Shown here: one piece after another, positions 62,756 to 64,000 of the stretch
Position numbering within the stretch: the stretch's first letter is position 1
Layout: each line of letters starts with the position of its first letter
Assembly (NCBI RefSeq): GCF_009724685.1
Contig: NZ_WMEF01000004.1
Coordinates: 226,529 to 290,528 of the forward strand
Direction of reading: 5' to 3'
Length of the DNA stretch: 64,000 bases
Origin: Lysinibacillus cavernae
Lineage (GTDB): Bacteria; Bacillota; Bacilli; Bacillales_A; Planococcaceae
Notes under the pieces: generated by a model
What the model saw: only the letters and a program-made list of their open reading frames with translations
What the model was told of the DNA's origin: nothing
Database searches by the model: none
Translations under genes and position numbers: made by a program

Positions 62756-63542
62756 CACATTATTTAAACAATATCAGTTATTATTAAAAAAAGAAAAACG
62801 TTTTGTTCGGCTATATCAGCTTATTATTCTACTAATATTCTTTGGAGGATGGGAACTTCTATCAAGACTAGAGTGGATTGATCGTTTAATTTTTAGCTCA
62901 CCAACGCATGTTTGGTATACATTTATTGGAAAAGTAAGTGATGGTTCTTTAACATTACATGTTGGTGTTACATTAATGGAGACGGTTATTGGCTTTATAG
63001 CTGGTACTTTACTAGGAACGTTAATTGCCGTTGTCTTATGGTGGTCACCTTTGCTATCGAAGGTACTTGATCCTTATTTAGTTATTTTAAATGCGATGCC
63101 AAAAGTTGCGCTTGGTCCTATTTTAATTGTAGCGCTTGGTCCAGGTTATTTTTCCATTATAGCCATGGGTGCATTGATATCTATCATTATTACAACCATT
63201 GTTGTGTATACGGCCTTTAAAGGAGTCGATCCGAATTATAGTAAAGTTTTACAAACGTTTGGAGCAACAAGATGGCAAATTTTTCGAGAAGTGATTTTGC
63301 CAGCCTCGTTTCCTACGATTATTTCAACTTTGAAGGTGAATGTTGGTTTGTCGTGGGTAGGGGTTATTGTAGGAGAATTTTTAGTAGCTTCAAAAGGGCT
63401 TGGTTATTTAATTATCTATGGCTTTCAAGTATTTAATTTTAACCTTGTTCTGATGTCACTTCTCATCATTGCATTTTTTGCGACGATTATGTACCAAGTT
63501 GTTGAATTGGTTGAAAAAGCGATTATTAAAAATAACGGATAG
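62748..63542 (+). CDS. ABC transporter permease (SsuC/ThiX-like)
   Basis: A 264-aa permease with six spans. Conserved EAA loop [26 protein letters not shown] (seen around residues 165-190) and [21 protein letters not shown] at the N-terminus, typical of sulfonate/pyrimidine permeases. Start is TTG 62748, with GGAG just upstream. Last gene of the three-gene operon. Confidence 0.92.
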   Translation: MDNTLFKQYQLLLKKEKRFVRLYQLIILLIFFGGWELLSRLEWIDRLIFSSPTHVWYTFIGKVSDGSLTLHVGVTLMETVIGFIAGTLLGTLIAVVLWWSPLLSKVLDPYLVILNAMPKVALGPILIVALGPGYFSIIAMGALISIIITTIVVYTAFKGVDPNYSKVLQTFGATRWQIFREVILPASFPTIISTLKVNVGLSWVGVIVGEFLVASKGLGYLIIYGFQVFNFNLVLMSLLIIAFFATIMYQVVELVEKAIIKNNG

Positions 63543-63548
63543 TATGGA

Positions 63549-63582
63549 AAAAGAGGTACCTCAATTTTAGAGGGCACCTCTC
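63549..63582 (-). terminator. Hairpin after the permease gene
   Basis: AGAGGTACCTC and GAGGGCACCTCT pair; on the minus strand a TTTTT follows. It may be part of the end of the IS1182-type remnant to the right. Confidence 0.45.
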
Positions 63583-63594
63583 ACACTGTAGACG

Positions 63595-63637
63595 AAAGGA
63601 ATCGAGAAATTCACACTCGATTCCTTTTGTCAGTTTT
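63595..63637 (+). terminator. Terminator after the ABC operon
   Basis: AAAGGAATCGAG and CTCGATTCCTTT pair around a nine-base loop, followed by TT-GTCAG-TTTTTTT. The right-hand part may belong to the IS remnant. Confidence 0.65.
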
Positions 63638-63678
63638 TTTCTCTGAATATGTTTAAGAGTGGAAACTTTCTACCCATC

Positions 63679-63895
63679 TCAAGCTACTTGCCACGTCCAA
63701 GTAGCGAGTTTCATTAAATTCATGGCATTAAAAGTAAGCATCCGCAAAGATATGCTCAATGGTTTCTTTACCTGGATATATGAAAGAAAAATCAATAGCA
63801 GCCTCTAGCTTTCGTACTAAATGTTCTTCAGGTACCAATTGATCAATCGTTAACATTCCTAATTATTCACGTTCATTGATTTGATTCTTCGTCAT
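63679..63895 (-). mobile_element. IS1182-type transposase, internally deleted
   Basis: On the minus strand, from 63895, the reading TKNQINERE-stop-LGMLTIDQLVPEEHLVRKLEAAIDFSFIY is the N-terminus of an IS1182-family transposase (one nonsense codon). At FIYP it jumps, with a frame change, to the extreme C-terminus LTFNAMNLMKLATWTWQVA. About 400 middle residues, including the catalytic region, are gone. It is a dead deletion derivative. Confidence 0.8.
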
Positions 63896-63956
63896 ATGGT
63901 TAATCACTTCGAAAATTTACTTTTCATCAACATATGAATAGGGAGTTCTTTATGTA

Positions 63957-64000
63957 GAAGTTGATTGGAACGAAGGGCGGCGACTCCTGCGGGAAAAGCG
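63957..64000 (-). repeat. GC-rich dispersed hairpin repeat, copy 3 (partial)
   Basis: GTTGATTGGAACGAAGGGCG, then GCGACTCCTGCGGGAAAAGC at the window edge, matches the beginning of copy 2 (GTTGATTGGAGTGGAGCC...). The window ends inside the repeat; its far arm is not visible. Confidence 0.75.

Overview
The window is low-GC chromosomal DNA from a Bacillales bacterium, most likely Lysinibacillus or a close relative. Supporting signs are strong Shine-Dalgarno (SD) sequences, T-tailed hairpin terminators, Gram-positive lipobox lipoproteins, and gene blocks ordered as in Bacillus subtilis: ykuU-ykuV, ktrC, rpoY-rnjA, pdhABCD, speA-yktA-yktB-yktC and ylaF-typA-ylaH. No rRNA, tRNA, CRISPR array or prophage was seen. 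Many starts were reset by SD placement, including several GTG, TTG and one probable ATT start.

Layout. 1-2.3 kb: 3' end of an M13 metallopeptidase and two unknown small genes. 2.4-6.8 kb: XRE-cupin regulator and potABCD polyamine uptake operon (minus), with an operator cluster. 7-9.6 kb: thiol peroxidase ykuU, thioredoxin-like ykuV, potassium regulator ktrC and a membrane-anchored unknown. 9.6-12.2 kb: two GNAT acetyltransferases interleaved with a dead and an intact S66 (LdcA/MccF) peptidase, ended by an IS3 remnant. 12.3-13.8 kb: MFS pump behind a macrolide-type stalling leader peptide and attenuator. 14-20 kb: secreted GH10-like protein, RND pump and divergent TetR. 19.9-23.2 kb: small kinase translationally coupled to a Ser/Arg/Tyr-rich peptide, rpoY-rnjA, and a free-standing 23-residue cationic peptide gene.

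23.2-30.8 kb: HAD phosphatase, DeoR regulator and divergent 2-aminoethylphosphonate uptake/degradation operon, then two inverted GC-rich dispersed repeats. 30.8-36.7 kb: peptide deformylase and the pyruvate dehydrogenase operon. 36.8-43.9 kb: an iron region with two Fur boxes: a LysR regulator, then four related unknown proteins in an A-B-A'-B' order joined to an iron-siderophore-type ABC transporter. This is the best candidate for an undescribed system. 44-52 kb: an SDR protein, TctCBA tricarboxylate transporter with a cre-like site, its two-component system, and lrgAB. 52-58.4 kb: methyltransferase, broken XRE gene, speA, nitronate monooxygenase and the ykt block. 58.5-64 kb: typA, ylaH, an NMT1/SsuA-type ABC transporter, an IS1182 deletion derivative and the start of a third dispersed repeat.

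How the genes work together: polyamines are both imported (potABCD) and made (speA). Carbon acids enter through TctABC and possibly LrgAB, under a CitA/DcuS-type sensor, and feed pyruvate dehydrogenase. Phosphonate supplies phosphorus and nitrogen under a DeoR regulator. The iron region pairs a transporter with cytosolic proteins of unknown activity. Several modules (Mef-like pump, RND pump, GNAT/S66 pair) look like antibiotic defence, each with its own local control element.
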